DNA from: Sphingopyxis sp. 113P3
GTDB lineage: Bacteria > Pseudomonadota > Alphaproteobacteria > Sphingomonadales > Sphingomonadaceae
Reading direction: 5' to 3'
DNA: 64,000 nucleotides
Assembly: GCF_001278035.1 (NCBI RefSeq)
Contig: NZ_CP009452.1
Span: 4,249,501-4,313,500, forward strand
Part shown: positions 24,352 to 34,726 of the stretch, in pieces
Position numbering within the stretch: position 1 is the stretch's first letter
Layout: every line of letters begins with the position of its first letter
Position numbers and translations under genes: made by a program
Notes under the pieces: model-generated
The model's database searches: none
Told to the model about the DNA's origin: nothing
What the model saw: only the letters and a program-made list of their open reading frames with translations

Positions 24352-26403
24352 TTGGGCAAGAGGGGTTGGATAGGGCTCGCGCTCGCGCTTGCGCTAGCAA
24401 ATGGGGCAAAGGCTGAGGACGACCAGGTTAAACGGGGACCCGCGCCGGACTGGGTGGTCCCGTCGGAGCTGATGCCCGTCCCTGATGGGGTGAGCGGGAT
24501 GCTTTTCGTTCGTCGCCAAGATATTCTGGCGCATCTCGACGATGAGGGGCAGGCGCACTATCTGGGATACCGGATGCGGATTCTGCATCCCAATGCGCTC
24601 CAACTGGGCAATATCTCGATCGCCTGGAACCCCGCCTCGGGCCCGCCCGTCGTACACATGATCAACGTGCACCGCGACGGCGAGACGATCGACGTGCTCA
24701 AGGACGCATCCTTTGAGATCCTGCGCCGCGAGGATCAGCTCGAGGCGGCCATGCTCGACGGCGAGTTGACCGCCGTATTGCGTGTGCCAGACCTGCGCGT
24801 CGGCGACGAGCTTGAAGTCGGCCTCACCACACGGACAAGCGATCCCACGCTCGCCAAGCAGGATTCAGGTCTCCTTGTCCTTCTTCCCAATCCACAGCCT
24901 GGCCGTATCCGGATGGGCGTGAGCTGGGACGAGGGCCAGAAGCCCGGTATCCGGATGACCCCCTACATGGCGGCGGCTGCGCGGAACGGTGACCGCAGCA
25001 TTGATTTCCTTTTTGACAATCCGGAAACGCTGGTCCCGCCGAAGGACGCGCCTGCGCGCTACCAGTGGCAACGGGTGGTCGAGTATAGCGATTTCCCGGA
25101 TTGGGCGACCGTATCGCGGCATTTCGCCCCGCTTTACGCCAAAGCCGCGCACATTCCCGAGGGCTCGCCGCTCAAGGCCGAGGCGCGCCGAATCGCCCAC
25201 GCGCACGCGCGCCCGCTCGACCGGGCGGCCGCGGCGCTCAAGCTGGTTCAGCAGGATGTGCGTTATATCTACGTGGGGCTGGGAAACGGTAATCTGACCC
25301 CCGCCGCCGCGGACGAAACCTGGAAGCGCCGCTATGGCGATTGCAAAGGCAAGACCGCGCTCTTGCTGGGCCTGCTCGCGGAACTCGGGATCGAGGCAGA
25401 GGCGGTCGTCGTGAACAATCAGGGGAATGATGATGGTTTCGACGAACGGCTGCCGAACCCCAGTCTCTTCGATCATGTCCTCGTGCGCGCGCGAATCGAA
25501 GGTACGTCCTATTGGCTGGACGGAACGATGCCGCCGGTGGCGACTCCGTCGACCGAACCGGTCATTGATTATCGTTGGGTTCTGCCACTGAAGGCGCGCG
25601 GCGGTACGCTCGAGAAACGTGAATGGCGGCCCGCCGGCACACCGGATGAGCTCACGCTCTACGAAATCGACGCGCGAGCGGGCTTCGACAAGCCAGCGCG
25701 TGTGACGAACACCGTCATCAGCCGGGGCATCGCGGGTCTGCAGCAGCAAGTGCAGATGTCGAGCCTGACCGCAGACCAGTTGCTCGGGGTGTTACGCCGG
25801 GAAATGGTCGGCAGCACCTGGCAAACGGTCGACGAAGCCGAATGGCATTATGATCAAAAGGCCCGGGCGAGCGTGTTGAAGATCGTGGGTACCTGGGAGG
25901 TCGACTGGGAAAATGACGGCGGCGGGGCCCGGTCGCTTGCGCTGCCGGGCGGAGGCTTCAATCCGCCCGAGAAGCGTGTACGCCCGCCCGAACAGAATCA
26001 GGATCTTCCTTACTACAACGCCCCTGAATTTGATTGCCGAGTGACGACGGTCCGCTTTCCATCCACCACCAAGGCGGCCGATTGGACGTTCAAGTCCGGA
26101 TTTGACACTCGAATCTTCGGGAAAAACTATTATCGCGCGTTCGATAATCGCGACGGGTCGATCCGCATGGTACGCGGCCTTCGCGTCGAGAAACGGGAAA
26201 TCGATGCGGCTAGCGCGCGACGCGATAACGGACGGATTGCCGACTTTGACAACAGCAAGGGCTGGATCTTTTACGATCCGCTGGGTGGGGCTGCTCCCAG
26301 CCCCGCGCGCCAGCTTGTACCTGCCACCTACGACATTGACTGGACCGCCGACATCGTTCCCTGCCTGTCGCCGGCTACGATCAATCGCGCAGAAGCTCGT
26401 TGA
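24352..26403 (+). CDS. DUF3857 and transglutaminase-like domain protein, exported
   Basis: Large protein, about 683 residues. I prefer the TTG at 24352, preceded by GGGGGG, because it gives a clean signal peptide ([21 protein letters not shown]). The ATGs at 24322/24325 would add ten residues and lack a ribosome site. The N-terminal part (to about 280) fits DUF3857. A transglutaminase-like core follows with the catalytic cysteine in [20 protein letters not shown] and the histidine in [11 protein letters not shown]. No domain is obvious at the C-terminus. Probably periplasmic and of unknown substrate. Its last 23 bp overlap the end of dapD on the other strand. Confidence 0.88.
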   Translation: MGKRGWIGLALALALANGAKAEDDQVKRGPAPDWVVPSELMPVPDGVSGMLFVRRQDILAHLDDEGQAHYLGYRMRILHPNALQLGNISIAWNPASGPPVVHMINVHRDGETIDVLKDASFEILRREDQLEAAMLDGELTAVLRVPDLRVGDELEVGLTTRTSDPTLAKQDSGLLVLLPNPQPGRIRMGVSWDEGQKPGIRMTPYMAAAARNGDRSIDFLFDNPETLVPPKDAPARYQWQRVVEYSDFPDWATVSRHFAPLYAKAAHIPEGSPLKAEARRIAHAHARPLDRAAAALKLVQQDVRYIYVGLGNGNLTPAAADETWKRRYGDCKGKTALLLGLLAELGIEAEAVVVNNQGNDDGFDERLPNPSLFDHVLVRARIEGTSYWLDGTMPPVATPSTEPVIDYRWVLPLKARGGTLEKREWRPAGTPDELTLYEIDARAGFDKPARVTNTVISRGIAGLQQQVQMSSLTADQLLGVLRREMVGSTWQTVDEAEWHYDQKARASVLKIVGTWEVDWENDGGGARSLALPGGGFNPPEKRVRPPEQNQDLPYYNAPEFDCRVTTVRFPSTTKAADWTFKSGFDTRIFGKNYYRAFDNRDGSIRMVRGLRVEKREIDAASARRDNGRIADFDNSKGWIFYDPLGGAAPSPARQLVPATYDIDWTADIVPCLSPATINRAEAR

Positions 26404-27223
26404 TCCCCGTCTTGGCGCGGGTCTGCGCGTCCACGCGTTTCACGATCACCGCGCAATAGAGCGACGGCCCGGGCGTTCCGTCGGGGAGCGGCTTGCCAGG
26501 TAGCGAGCCGGGGACGACGACGGCATAGGGCGGGACTTCGCCGATGACGACCTCGCCGGTCGCGCGGTCGACGATCTTGGTCGAGGCGCCGAGATAGACA
26601 CCCATCGACAGCACCGCGCCCTCGCGCACGATCACGCCCTCGGCGACTTCGGCGCGCGCGCCGATGAAGGCGCCGTCCTCGATCACGACCGGGCCAGCCT
26701 GCAAGGGTTCGAGAACGCCGCCGATCCCGGCGCCGCCCGACAGATGGACGTTCGCGCCGATCTGCGCGCAGCTTCCTACCGTCGCCCATGTGTCGATCAT
26801 CGTTCCCTCGCCGACGCGGGCGCCGATATTGACGAAGCTCGGCATCAGCACCGCCCCCCTGCCGATATGCGCGCCGTGGCGCACGATCGCGCCGGGCACC
26901 GCTCGGAAGCCCGCATCGCGAAAGCGGTTCTCGCGCCAGCCCGCGAATTTGGATGGAACCTTGTCCCACCAGGTCGCGCCGTCGGGCCCGCCCTCGATGA
27001 TCGCCAGGTCGTTGAGGCGGAACGAGAGCAGCACCGCCTTTTTCAGCCACTGGTTCACCTGCCATGCGCCGGCGACGTCACGCTCTGCCACGCGAAGGCT
27101 GCCGTCGTCGAGTCCCGCGAGCGCCGCCGCGACCGCCTCGCGCACTGGCCCCTGCGTCGCCACCCCCAGCGTGTCGCGGACATCCCAAGCGGCTTCGATC
27201 GTCGTCTGCAGGTCACTCGTCAT
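26381..27223 (-). CDS. dapD: DapD, tetrahydrodipicolinate N-succinyltransferase
   Basis: Succinylates tetrahydrodipicolinate in the lysine and diaminopimelate pathway, which also feeds peptidoglycan. The protein has 280 residues. Left-handed beta-helix hexapeptide repeats run from about 100 to 230 ([24 protein letters not shown] pattern), and the C-terminal [10 protein letters not shown] is typical. I used the ATG at 27223, which overlaps the nucleotidase stop as ATGA. An upstream start would add 39 residues encoded in the preceding gene. Confidence 0.96.
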   Translation of the reverse strand: MTSDLQTTIEAAWDVRDTLGVATQGPVREAVAAALAGLDDGSLRVAERDVAGAWQVNQWLKKAVLLSFRLNDLAIIEGGPDGATWWDKVPSKFAGWRENRFRDAGFRAVPGAIVRHGAHIGRGAVLMPSFVNIGARVGEGTMIDTWATVGSCAQIGANVHLSGGAGIGGVLEPLQAGPVVIEDGAFIGARAEVAEGVIVREGAVLSMGVYLGASTKIVDRATGEVVIGEVPPYAVVVPGSLPGKPLPDGTPGPSLYCAVIVKRVDAQTRAKTGINELLRD

Positions 27224-27897
27224 GAAAATCCCCAGGGTAAAGGCAAGCTGTCGAGCCAGGCGCCGATGTCGTTGACGTGAAAGTCGACATGCTCCGGCCG
27301 GTGGTCGCGATGGCCGCTTTCGCTGCCATTGTCCAGCCACACGGTGGTCATTCCCAGCGCCTTGGCCGGGGAGAGATTGCGCGCCATATCTTCGACGAAC
27401 AGGCTCTTCGCCGGGTCAATGCCGAGATGCCCGACCATCGCCGCATAGGCCGCGGCCTCGGGCTTGGGGGTATAGGCTGTGATGCGGATGTCGCAGATCC
27501 CGTCAAACAGGTCGGCGATCCCGCGCGCATCGAGCACCCGCGCGGCATAGTCGGCGTCGGCGTTGGTGAAGACAAACCGCCGCCCCGGCAAGCGCTCGAG
27601 CCCTGCGCGTAGCCGCGCATCGGGTGCGATGCGGTCGAGCGCGATCGCGTGGACGTCGGTGAGGAAATGCTCGGGATCGACGCCGTGGTGACGCATCAGC
27701 CCCGCCATCGTTGTACCATGATCGTGGAAATAACCCTTCTGCACCCGCCGAGCCTCCTCGGCATCGCAGCCGAGCAGCCGCATGATGAAGGCGCCCATGC
27801 GATCGTCGATCAGGTCGAACAGCTTCGCCGACGGCGGATAGAGCGTATTGTCGAGATCAAAGATCCAGCTGTCGATATGGTCGATGCGGGGAAACAT
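27220..27897 (-). CDS. Pyrimidine 5'-nucleotidase, HAD superfamily
   Basis: Protein of 225 residues of the SDT1/YjjG-like HAD class, expected to dephosphorylate pyrimidine nucleotides. HAD motif [14 protein letters not shown] near residue 10, motif [11 protein letters not shown], motif III lysine in YTPKPEA, and motif [13 protein letters not shown] are visible. ATG at 27897 gives [11 protein letters not shown]. It overlaps dapD by ATGA and lies 39 bp downstream of a DNA-repair glycosylase gene. Confidence 0.9.
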   Translation of the reverse strand: MFPRIDHIDSWIFDLDNTLYPPSAKLFDLIDDRMGAFIMRLLGCDAEEARRVQKGYFHDHGTTMAGLMRHHGVDPEHFLTDVHAIALDRIAPDARLRAGLERLPGRRFVFTNADADYAARVLDARGIADLFDGICDIRITAYTPKPEAAAYAAMVGHLGIDPAKSLFVEDMARNLSPAKALGMTTVWLDNGSESGHRDHRPEHVDFHVNDIGAWLDSLPLPWGFS

Positions 27898-27936
27898 GGC
27901 GCACCGATTAAAAGCTCGGGTCCGCTGCGGCAAGCA

Positions 27937-28440
27937 TCAGCCGCCTAGTGCCTCGCGCAGCCGCATCCATCGGGCCAGTTTTGCGTCGAAGCCGATCGTG
28001 TGTGCGGCGCTGCTCGAGGGGAGGTCAATCAGCATGATGGATCGGGCGGTGGTAGACAATTGACGCCGTCCGATCGCTGCGGCCTTGCCGCCGTTAAAGG
28101 CGATCATGCACAGATCCGGCAGCATTTGGACCAACTCCGGAAGATCGTGCACCTCGGCATCGCGGATGTCGCCGTCGCTGCTGGTTCGGCGCGCGGCTGT
28201 GCGGATCACGTCCCAGAGGCCGATCCGCGCCGCGGCGAGTTGGGCGAGGCGGTCCTCGTAGGAGAGCGACGCGAGGGGGAGCCTGGTGACGGCGCCGAGC
28301 AGCCGCCAGAACTGGTTCGTTGGATGGGCATAATATTGCCGCGCAGCGAGCGAGCGGGCGCCGGGCAGGCTGCCGAGAATCAGCAGCCGGGCGTCGGATG
28401 CGACATGCGGGGCGAAGCTGGCGTGGCGGACAGCGGGCAT
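27937..28440 (-). CDS. DNA-deoxyinosine (hypoxanthine) glycosylase, UDG superfamily
   Basis: Base-excision enzyme that removes deaminated adenine, and in relatives uracil, from DNA. The protein has 167 residues. The family motif LILGSLPGARSLAARQYYAHPTNQFW opens the domain (asparagine rather than the aspartate of classical UDGs). The second motif LPSSSAAHT is near 140. It is first of the three-gene operon with the nucleotidase and dapD. About 300 bp of gene-free DNA separates it from rpsL. Confidence 0.9.
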   Translation of the reverse strand: MPAVRHASFAPHVASDARLLILGSLPGARSLAARQYYAHPTNQFWRLLGAVTRLPLASLSYEDRLAQLAAARIGLWDVIRTAARRTSSDGDIRDAEVHDLPELVQMLPDLCMIAFNGGKAAAIGRRQLSTTARSIMLIDLPSSSAAHTIGFDAKLARWMRLREALGG

Positions 28441-28743
28441 CGCCCTTCGCTATCGGGCGGATTCGTGCGCTGCAAGCTGCTTCGGCCTTGACCGGCAGGG
28501 GAATCGCCGCTAGGGGCGCCCCGTTCGAAAGCGGCGGACTTCCATCGGTTTCGAGTCACAACAGCGCTTGAACATTGCTGGCGCGGATGAAGCCTCCGGG
28601 GGGTCATGCTGATCCGCCGGGGTCTTTTGCTGTTATCAGGTCGGCCGTTTTCTGCCATTTCGGGCGGACTGGGCCGGAGCTTCATCCACCGCGGTAGAGT
28701 AACCGTTCGCTCCGATGGGCGGACACATAAAGGTGAAGCATTC
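28441..28743 (+). other. Gene-free leader before the rpsL superoperon
   Basis: About 300 bp between the divergent DNA glycosylase gene and rpsL. It must carry the promoter of the ribosomal superoperon. I see no -35/-10 pair that I would trust; CACATAAAGG just before rpsL resembles a ribosome site with AT-rich flank. No RNA gene or convincing ORF. Confidence 0.5.
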
Positions 28744-29115
28744 ATGCCCACGATCAACCAGCTGGTCCGCAAGGGCCGGACTCCGCAGAAGGTGAAGTCC
28801 AAGGTCCCGGCGATGGAAGCGAACCCGCAAAAGCGCGGCGTTTGCACCCGTGTCTACACGACGACCCCGAAAAAGCCGAACTCGGCGCTCCGCAAGGTTG
28901 CAAAGGTCCGCCTGACCAACAGCCGCGAAGTCATCACCTACATCCCCGGCGAAGGCCACAACCTCCAGGAACACAGCGTCGTGCTGATCCGCGGCGGCCG
29001 TGTGCGCGACCTTCCCGGTGTGCGTTACCACGTCCTGCGCGGCGTGCTCGATACGCAGGGTGTGAAGGACCGCAAGCAGAGCCGTTCGAAGTACGGCGCG
29101 AAGCGTCCGAAGTAA
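28744..29115 (+). CDS. rpsL: Ribosomal protein S12
   Basis: Decoding-centre protein of the 30S subunit, 123 residues. The conserved [11 protein letters not shown] with Lys43 is intact. Position 88 is arginine in [13 protein letters not shown], where E. coli has lysine. K88R in other bacteria gives streptomycin resistance (see findings). First gene of the str operon: rpsL-rpsG-fusA-tuf. Confidence 0.99.
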   Translation: MPTINQLVRKGRTPQKVKSKVPAMEANPQKRGVCTRVYTTTPKKPNSALRKVAKVRLTNSREVITYIPGEGHNLQEHSVVLIRGGRVRDLPGVRYHVLRGVLDTQGVKDRKQSRSKYGAKRPK

Positions 29116-29186
29116 GGACCGCTTTTTCGGCTATTTGATCATCCCGTTGCGCGCTGCGCCGGGATGCTGTTGCAAAGGAATATCCC

Positions 29187-29657
29187 ATGGCTCGTCGTCG
29201 TCGTCCTGAACGCCGCGAAATCCTGCCCGATCCCCGTTTCGGGGATGTCGTGCTGTCGAAATTCATGAACAGCGTCATGCTGGACGGGAAGAAGTCCGTC
29301 GCCGAACGCATCGTCTATGGTGCGCTCGAGTCGGTGGAAGCCCGTGCCAAGAAGGAACCGCTGAGCGTGTTCCACGAAGCGCTGGCGAACATCCGCCCGA
29401 ACATCGAAGTGCGCAGCCGCCGCGTCGGTGGTGCGACCTATCAGGTCCCCGTCGAAGTTCGGCCCGACCGCGCGCAGGCGCTCGCGATCCGCTGGCTGAT
29501 CGCCGCGGCGCGCAACCGCAGCGAAACCACGATGGCCGCGCGTCTGTCGGGCGAACTGCTCGACGCGTCGAACAACCGCGGCAACGCGGTGAAGAAGCGC
29601 GAAGACACGCACCGCATGGCCGAAGCGAACCGCGCTTTCAGCCACTATCGCTGGTAA
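29187..29657 (+). CDS. rpsG: Ribosomal protein S7
   Basis: Primary binder of the 3' domain of 16S rRNA, 156 residues. It starts [20 protein letters not shown] and contains the conserved [22 protein letters not shown]. In E. coli S7 represses the str operon by binding its mRNA; the 71-bp rpsL-rpsG gap here could carry that site. ATG at 29187 follows AAAGGAA. Confidence 0.99.
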   Translation: MARRRRPERREILPDPRFGDVVLSKFMNSVMLDGKKSVAERIVYGALESVEARAKKEPLSVFHEALANIRPNIEVRSRRVGGATYQVPVEVRPDRAQALAIRWLIAAARNRSETTMAARLSGELLDASNNRGNAVKKREDTHRMAEANRAFSHYRW

Positions 29658-29752
29658 GCGCCTGCGAGACGCCTCTCGCGTCTCGTAATCGCAAGGAAAC
29701 TTCCTATATCGGGGGCGGCCAAAAGCCTCCCCCAAAACCCAAGGAAAAGATC

Positions 29753-31846
29753 ATGGCACGCAGCCATCCGCTCGAACGCTATCGCAATTTCGGTATCATG
29801 GCGCACATCGACGCCGGCAAGACCACCACGACCGAGCGCATTCTCTATTACACCGGCAAGTCCTACAAGATCGGCGAAGTTCACGACGGCGCCGCGACGA
29901 TGGACTGGATGGAACAGGAACAGGAACGCGGCATCACCATCACGTCCGCGGCGACGACCTGTTTCTGGAAGGCTGACGAAGGCAATGGCCCCGAGCATCG
30001 CCTGAACATCATCGACACTCCGGGTCACGTCGACTTTACCATCGAGGTCGAGCGCTCGCTTCGCGTCCTCGACGGCGCGGTCGCCGCGTTCGACGGCGTT
30101 GCCGGCGTTGAGCCCCAGTCGGAAACCGTGTGGCGTCAGGCCGAAAAATACGGCGTTCCGCGCATGTGCTACATCAACAAGCTCGACCGCACCGGCGCCA
30201 ACTTCTATTACTGCGTGCAGACGATCATCGATCGCCTGGGCGCAACCCCGGCCGTCCTCTACCTGCCGATCGGTGCCGAGAGCGACTTCGTCGGTCTCGT
30301 CGACCTCGTCAACGAGCGCGCGATCATCTGGAAGGACGAGAGCCTGGGCGCGGAATTCTTCTATGAAGAAATCCCGGCCGACCTGAAGGACAAGGCCGCC
30401 GAATATCGCGAAAAGCTGGTCGAACTTGCCGTCGAGCAGGACGACGAGGCGATGGAAGCCTATCTGGAAGGCAACCTTCCCGACGTGGCGACGCTGAAGG
30501 CGCTGATCCGCAAGGGCACGCTGGCGCAAGCATTCGTGCCGGTGCTGTGCGGCTCGTCGTTCAAGAACAAGGGCGTGCAGGCGCTGCTCGACGCGGTTGT
30601 CGACTATCTGCCGAGCCCGCTCGACATCCCCGACGTGCAGGGCATCAACCCGGCGAACGATGAGCCCGACACGCGCGCGACGTCGGACTCGGCGCCGCTG
30701 TCGCTGCTGGCGTTCAAGATCATGAACGATCCGTTCGTCGGCTCGCTGACCTTCGCACGCATCTATTCGGGCACCCTCACCAAGGGCAGCTACCTGAACT
30801 CGGTGAAGGACAAGCGCGAGAAGATCGGCCGCATGCTCCTGATGCACGCGAACAGCCGCGAGGACATCGAGGAAGCCTATGCGGGTGACATCGTCGCGCT
30901 TGCTGGCCTCAAGGAAACCACGACCGGGGACACGCTCTGCGCGACCAACGCGCCGATCATCCTTGAGCGTATGGAATTCCCTGAGCCGGTGATCGAGCTG
31001 TCGGTCGAACCCAAGACCAAGGCCGACCAGGAAAAGATGGGCATTGCGCTCAACCGCCTCGCGGCCGAGGATCCCTCGTTCCGCGTTTCGACCGACCATG
31101 AATCGGGCCAGACGATCATCAAGGGCATGGGGGAGCTTCACCTCGACATCCTCGTCGATCGCATGAAGCGCGAGTTCAAGGTCGAGGCGAATGTCGGTGC
31201 GCCGCAGGTTGCCTACCGCGAGTCGCTCGCGAAGCCTGTCGATGTCGATTACACCCACAAGAAGCAGTCGGGCGGTTCGGGCCAGTTCGGCCGCGTCAAG
31301 GTCAGCGTCTCGCCCGGCGAGCGCGGTTCGGGCATCACCTTCATCGACGAGATCAAGGGCGGTAACATTCCGCGCGAATATATCCCGTCGGTCGAAAAGG
31401 GCATGCGCGAAGCGGCCGAGAATGGTCACATGATCGGCTTCCCGATCATCGACTTCGAGATCCGCCTGACCGACGGTGCGTACCACGACGTTGACTCGTC
31501 TGCGCTGGCGTTCGAAATCGCTGGCCGTGCGGCGATGCGTGAAGTCGCGGCGAAGGCCGGCATCAAGCTGCTCGAGCCGGTGATGAAGGTCGAGGTCGTC
31601 ACCCCTGAGGAATTCATGGGCGACGTGATCGGCGACCTCAACAGCCGCCGCGGGCAGATCCAGGGCACCGACAGCCGTGGGAACGCCCAGGTGGTTGAAG
31701 CGATGGTCCCGCTTGCCAATATGTTCGGTTACGTCAATCAGCTGCGCTCGTTCACCCAGGGCCGCGCGCAGTACACGATGCAGTTCTCGCACTATGAAGA
31801 AGTGCCGAACAACGTCGCCGAGGAAGTGAAGGCCAAGATGGCCTGA
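29753..31846 (+). CDS. fusA: Elongation factor G
   Basis: GTPase that drives ribosomal translocation, 697 residues, full length. G1 [12 protein letters not shown], switch I with the ERGITI motif, G3 DTPGHVDF and G4 NKLDRTGA are intact. The C-terminal domains IV and V are present ([22 protein letters not shown]). It follows rpsG by 95 bp. A long antisense open frame covers this gene and tuf, but it is a codon-composition shadow. Confidence 0.99.
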   Translation: MARSHPLERYRNFGIMAHIDAGKTTTTERILYYTGKSYKIGEVHDGAATMDWMEQEQERGITITSAATTCFWKADEGNGPEHRLNIIDTPGHVDFTIEVERSLRVLDGAVAAFDGVAGVEPQSETVWRQAEKYGVPRMCYINKLDRTGANFYYCVQTIIDRLGATPAVLYLPIGAESDFVGLVDLVNERAIIWKDESLGAEFFYEEIPADLKDKAAEYREKLVELAVEQDDEAMEAYLEGNLPDVATLKALIRKGTLAQAFVPVLCGSSFKNKGVQALLDAVVDYLPSPLDIPDVQGINPANDEPDTRATSDSAPLSLLAFKIMNDPFVGSLTFARIYSGTLTKGSYLNSVKDKREKIGRMLLMHANSREDIEEAYAGDIVALAGLKETTTGDTLCATNAPIILERMEFPEPVIELSVEPKTKADQEKMGIALNRLAAEDPSFRVSTDHESGQTIIKGMGELHLDILVDRMKREFKVEANVGAPQVAYRESLAKPVDVDYTHKKQSGGSGQFGRVKVSVSPGERGSGITFIDEIKGGNIPREYIPSVEKGMREAAENGHMIGFPIIDFEIRLTDGAYHDVDSSALAFEIAGRAAMREVAAKAGIKLLEPVMKVEVVTPEEFMGDVIGDLNSRRGQIQGTDSRGNAQVVEAMVPLANMFGYVNQLRSFTQGRAQYTMQFSHYEEVPNNVAEEVKAKMA

Positions 31847-31855
31847 TGGGTCAAA

Positions 31856-31880
31856 GCCGCGCGGTCTCGTGCCGCGCGGC
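31856..31880. terminator. GC hairpin between fusA and tuf, possible attenuator
   Basis: GCCGCGCGG (31856-31864) pairs with CCGCGCGGC (31872-31880), a 9-bp stem with a 7-base loop, 10 bp after the fusA stop. No T-run, so it is unlikely to stop transcription fully. It may protect or process the mRNA between fusA and tuf. Confidence 0.35.
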
Positions 31881-31999
31881 AAGGCCAGCACGAGCGCGGA
31901 CTTGCACCGCGCGCCAAGAGTGATTAAGGGCGGCGCCTGATTCAGCAGGGCTCGTCCACGACTGATCAACCCAAACATCGAACAAGAAGGTTCAAGAAC

Positions 32000-33190
32000 A
32001 TGGCTAAGGCTAAATTTGAGCGGACGAAGCCGCACTGCAACATTGGTACCATCGGTCACGTCGACCACGGCAAGACCTCGCTGACTGCGGCGATCTCGAA
32101 GGTCCTGTCGGAAATCCAGGGCGGCACCGCCGTCGATTTCGCGAACATCGACAAGGCCCCCGAGGAGCGCGAGCGCGGCATCACCATCTCGACCGCGCAC
32201 ATCGAATATGAAACCGATGCGCGCCACTATGCCCACGTCGACTGCCCGGGCCACGCCGACTATGTGAAGAACATGATCACCGGCGCCGCCCAGATGGACG
32301 GTGCGATCCTCGTCGTGTCGGCCGCTGACGGCCCGATGCCGCAGACCAAGGAACACATCCTGCTCGCGAAGCAGGTTGGCGTTCCGACCATGGTCGTGTT
32401 CCTCAACAAGGTTGACCAGCTCGACGACCCCGAGCTGCTCGAGCTCGTCGAACTCGAAATCCGCGAGGAGCTTTCGAAGCGCGACTTCGACGGCGACAAT
32501 ATTCCGATCATCGCGGGTTCGGCTCTTGCCGCCCTCGAAGGCCGCGACGACAACATCGGCAAGGAAGCCATTCTGAAGCTGATGGAAGCCGTCGACAGCT
32601 GGATCCCGCAGCCCGAGCGTCCGCTTGACAAGCCCTTCCTGATGCCGATCGAGGACGTGTTCTCGATCTCGGGTCGCGGCACCGTCGTCACCGGCCGCGT
32701 CGAAACCGGCGTGATCAAGGTTGGTGAAGAAGTCGAGATCGTCGGCATCAAGGACACCAAGAAGACCGTCGTCACCGGCGTCGAAATGTTCCGCAAGCTG
32801 CTCGACCAGGGCGAAGCCGGCGACAACATCGGTGCGCTGATCCGCGGCGTCGGCCGTGAGGAAGTGGAGCGTGGTCAGGTTCTGGCCAAGCCCGGCTCGA
32901 TCACGCCGCACACCGAGTTCACCTCGGAAGTCTACGTCCTGTCGAAGGACGAGGGCGGCCGTCACACGCCGTTCTTTGCGAACTATCGTCCGCAGTTCTA
33001 CTTCCGCACCACGGACGTCACGGGCGAGGTCATCCTCCCCGAGGGCACCGAAATGGTCATGCCGGGCGACAACGTCCAGCTGTCGGTCAAGCTGATCGCT
33101 CCGATCGCCATGGACCAGGGTCTGCGCTTCGCGATTCGCGAAGGTGGCCGCACGGTCGGCGCAGGGGTTGTCGCCTCGATCACAAAGTAA
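32000..33190 (+). CDS. tuf: Elongation factor Tu
   Basis: GTPase that delivers aminoacyl-tRNA to the ribosome, 396 residues, full length. G1 [11 protein letters not shown], the RGITI switch, [12 protein letters not shown] and NKVDQLDD are present. ATG at 32000 follows AAGAAGG. A gap of 153 bp separates it from fusA and 147 bp from rpsJ. Whether there is a second tuf copy elsewhere cannot be seen here. Confidence 0.99.
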   Translation: MAKAKFERTKPHCNIGTIGHVDHGKTSLTAAISKVLSEIQGGTAVDFANIDKAPEERERGITISTAHIEYETDARHYAHVDCPGHADYVKNMITGAAQMDGAILVVSAADGPMPQTKEHILLAKQVGVPTMVVFLNKVDQLDDPELLELVELEIREELSKRDFDGDNIPIIAGSALAALEGRDDNIGKEAILKLMEAVDSWIPQPERPLDKPFLMPIEDVFSISGRGTVVTGRVETGVIKVGEEVEIVGIKDTKKTVVTGVEMFRKLLDQGEAGDNIGALIRGVGREEVERGQVLAKPGSITPHTEFTSEVYVLSKDEGGRHTPFFANYRPQFYFRTTDVTGEVILPEGTEMVMPGDNVQLSVKLIAPIAMDQGLRFAIREGGRTVGAGVVASITK

Positions 33191-33200
33191 TATAGGGCCG

Positions 33201-33245
33201 CGAGCCGCGCGATTCGGTTGAGTCGCGCGGCTCGTAGCTTTTAGG
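33201..33245 (+). terminator. Hairpin after tuf, partial terminator
   Basis: A perfect 12-bp stem (CGAGCCGCGCGA at 33201-33212 with TCGCGCGGCTCG at 33223-33234) is followed by TAGCTTTTAGG. The T-run is short and broken, so partial termination is likely, which would make more EF-Tu than downstream ribosomal protein mRNA. Confidence 0.55.
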
Positions 33246-33337
33246 AATTTTGATGGCCTCACCGGCCTCCCTGCGGGGGTCGGGACAGGCCATTTCGGCT
33301 CTTTCGCATCGTCAGACGGGATTCGACTGGAACAGTC

Positions 33338-33649
33338 ATGGAAACGCAGAATATTCGCATTCGCCTGAAGGCCTTTGATCACCGCGTGCTCGATCAGGCC
33401 ACGACCGACATCGCCGACACGGCGCGTCGCACGGGCGCTCTCATTCGCGGTCCGATCCCGCTGCCGACGCGCATCGAGAAATTCACCGTGAACCGCGGTC
33501 CGCATGTCGACAAGAAGTCGCGCGAGCAGTTCGAGGTGCGAACCCACAAGCGGCTGCTCGACATCGTGCAGCCCACCCCGCAGACGGTCGATGCGCTGAT
33601 GAAGCTCGACCTCGCAGCGGGCGTGAATGTCGAGATCAAGTTGGCCTGA
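33338..33649 (+). CDS. rpsJ: Ribosomal protein S10 (NusE)
   Basis: 30S protein and antitermination factor NusE, 103 residues. Conserved [15 protein letters not shown] start, the [19 protein letters not shown] segment and RTHKRLLDI are visible. First gene of the S10 block. Unusually, 301 bp of structured, gene-free DNA follow before rplC. Confidence 0.99.
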   Translation: METQNIRIRLKAFDHRVLDQATTDIADTARRTGALIRGPIPLPTRIEKFTVNRGPHVDKKSREQFEVRTHKRLLDIVQPTPQTVDALMKLDLAAGVNVEIKLA

Positions 33650-33950
33650 GCCAACACAGCCCCGGATCTGATCCGGGGTCTCTATCGGCCAGACGCTTCG
33701 GCGATGGCATCAGTCCGGAACGATCCGGACCGACGATAGGGTGGATACCGCCGGACCGCCTCATCGAAGGCATCAAGGTCCGGGCTGCGTCCCCCGTCTC
33801 GCCGTCAACCCATCGGGAAGGCGGCATCTCAGCCCGGACGGGGCGATGCATCGAAATTATGGGCTGGGAGGGTTCCGGCGGGGCATGCCCCGATGGGTCC
33901 CGCAAGCCGTGCGGAATGGTCCGCCCGGCCTCTGTTGAGGAGTGAAGATC
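33650..33950 (+). promoter_or_regulatory. Structured leader between rpsJ and rplC
   Basis: A 301-bp gap with several inverted repeats. CCCCGGAT/ATCCGGGG (33660-33667, 33671-33678), GTCCGGA/TCCGGAC (33713-33719, 33724-33730) and a 10-bp long-range pair GTCCGGGCTG/CAGCCCGGAC (33778-33787, 33830-33839). The only frame across it (33741-33938) has no ribosome site. It may be an L4-type autoregulatory leader or an internal promoter region; this is a guess. Confidence 0.5.
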
Positions 33951-34724
33951 ATGCGCACTGGCGTGATCGCGAAGAAAATGGGGATGACCCGCCTGTTTCA
34001 GGACGACGGCCGCCACGTGCCCGTCACCGTTCTGAGCCTCGAAGGCTGCCAGGTCGTCTCCGTGCGCGATAAGGAACGCGACGGCTATGTGGCCGTCCAG
34101 CTCGGGGCCGGCACGGCCAAGGCCAAGAATGTGGCAAAGCCGCAGCGTGGCGCCTATGGCAAGGCCGAAGTCGAACCCAAGGCCAAGCTTGTGGAATTTC
34201 GCGTCGCCGACGATGCGACGCTCGATGTGGGCGCTGAACTGTCGGCCGACCATTTCGTCGCTGGTCAGATCGTCGACATCCAGGGCGTGACGCAGGGCAA
34301 GGGCTTTGCCGGCGCGATGAAGCGCTGGGGCTTCGGCGGTATGCGTGCGTCCCACGGCGTCTCGATCAGCCACCGTGCACACGGTTCGACGGGTAACCGC
34401 CAGGATCCGGGTCGCGTCTTCAAGAACAAGAAGATGGCTGGCCATATGGGCGCTCGCAACCGCACCCAGCAGAATCTCGAAATCGTCCGCACCGACGCCG
34501 AGCGCGGTCTTCTCTTCGTCAAGGGCTCGGTCCCGGGTTCGAAGGGTGGCTGGCTGCTCGTTCGCGATGCGGTGAAACTCCCGCGCCACCCCGAAGCCCC
34601 CTATCCGGCGGGCATCAAGAGCGCGGCCAACACCAACACCGCCCCGGCTGACGCGCCGGTCGAAACGCCGGCCGAAGAGGCTGTCGTCGACACCGCGACC
34701 ACCGACAGCGCACAGGAGTCCTGA
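33951..34724 (+). CDS. rplC: Ribosomal protein L3, with acidic C-terminal tail
   Basis: Early-assembly 50S protein, 257 residues. Core motifs [20 protein letters not shown] and [21 protein letters not shown] are present. ATG at 33951 follows GAGGAG. The last ~36 residues (after [11 protein letters not shown]) are rich in Ala, Thr, Pro, Glu and Asp and extend past the usual L3 core. The first gene after the structured leader. Confidence 0.98.
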   Translation: MRTGVIAKKMGMTRLFQDDGRHVPVTVLSLEGCQVVSVRDKERDGYVAVQLGAGTAKAKNVAKPQRGAYGKAEVEPKAKLVEFRVADDATLDVGAELSADHFVAGQIVDIQGVTQGKGFAGAMKRWGFGGMRASHGVSISHRAHGSTGNRQDPGRVFKNKKMAGHMGARNRTQQNLEIVRTDAERGLLFVKGSVPGSKGGWLLVRDAVKLPRHPEAPYPAGIKSAANTNTAPADAPVETPAEEAVVDTATTDSAQES

Positions 34725-34726
34725 TC

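Noticed and set aside
29645..33547. A 1300-codon open frame antisense to fusA and tuf
   Set aside because: It is the mirror of highly biased codons in fusA and tuf, which remove stops on the opposite strand. It has no ribosome site and no recognisable domain.
33741..33938. 65-codon open frame in the rpsJ-rplC leader
   Set aside because: No ribosome site, arginine/glycine/proline-rich shadow sequence, and it lies across inverted repeats.
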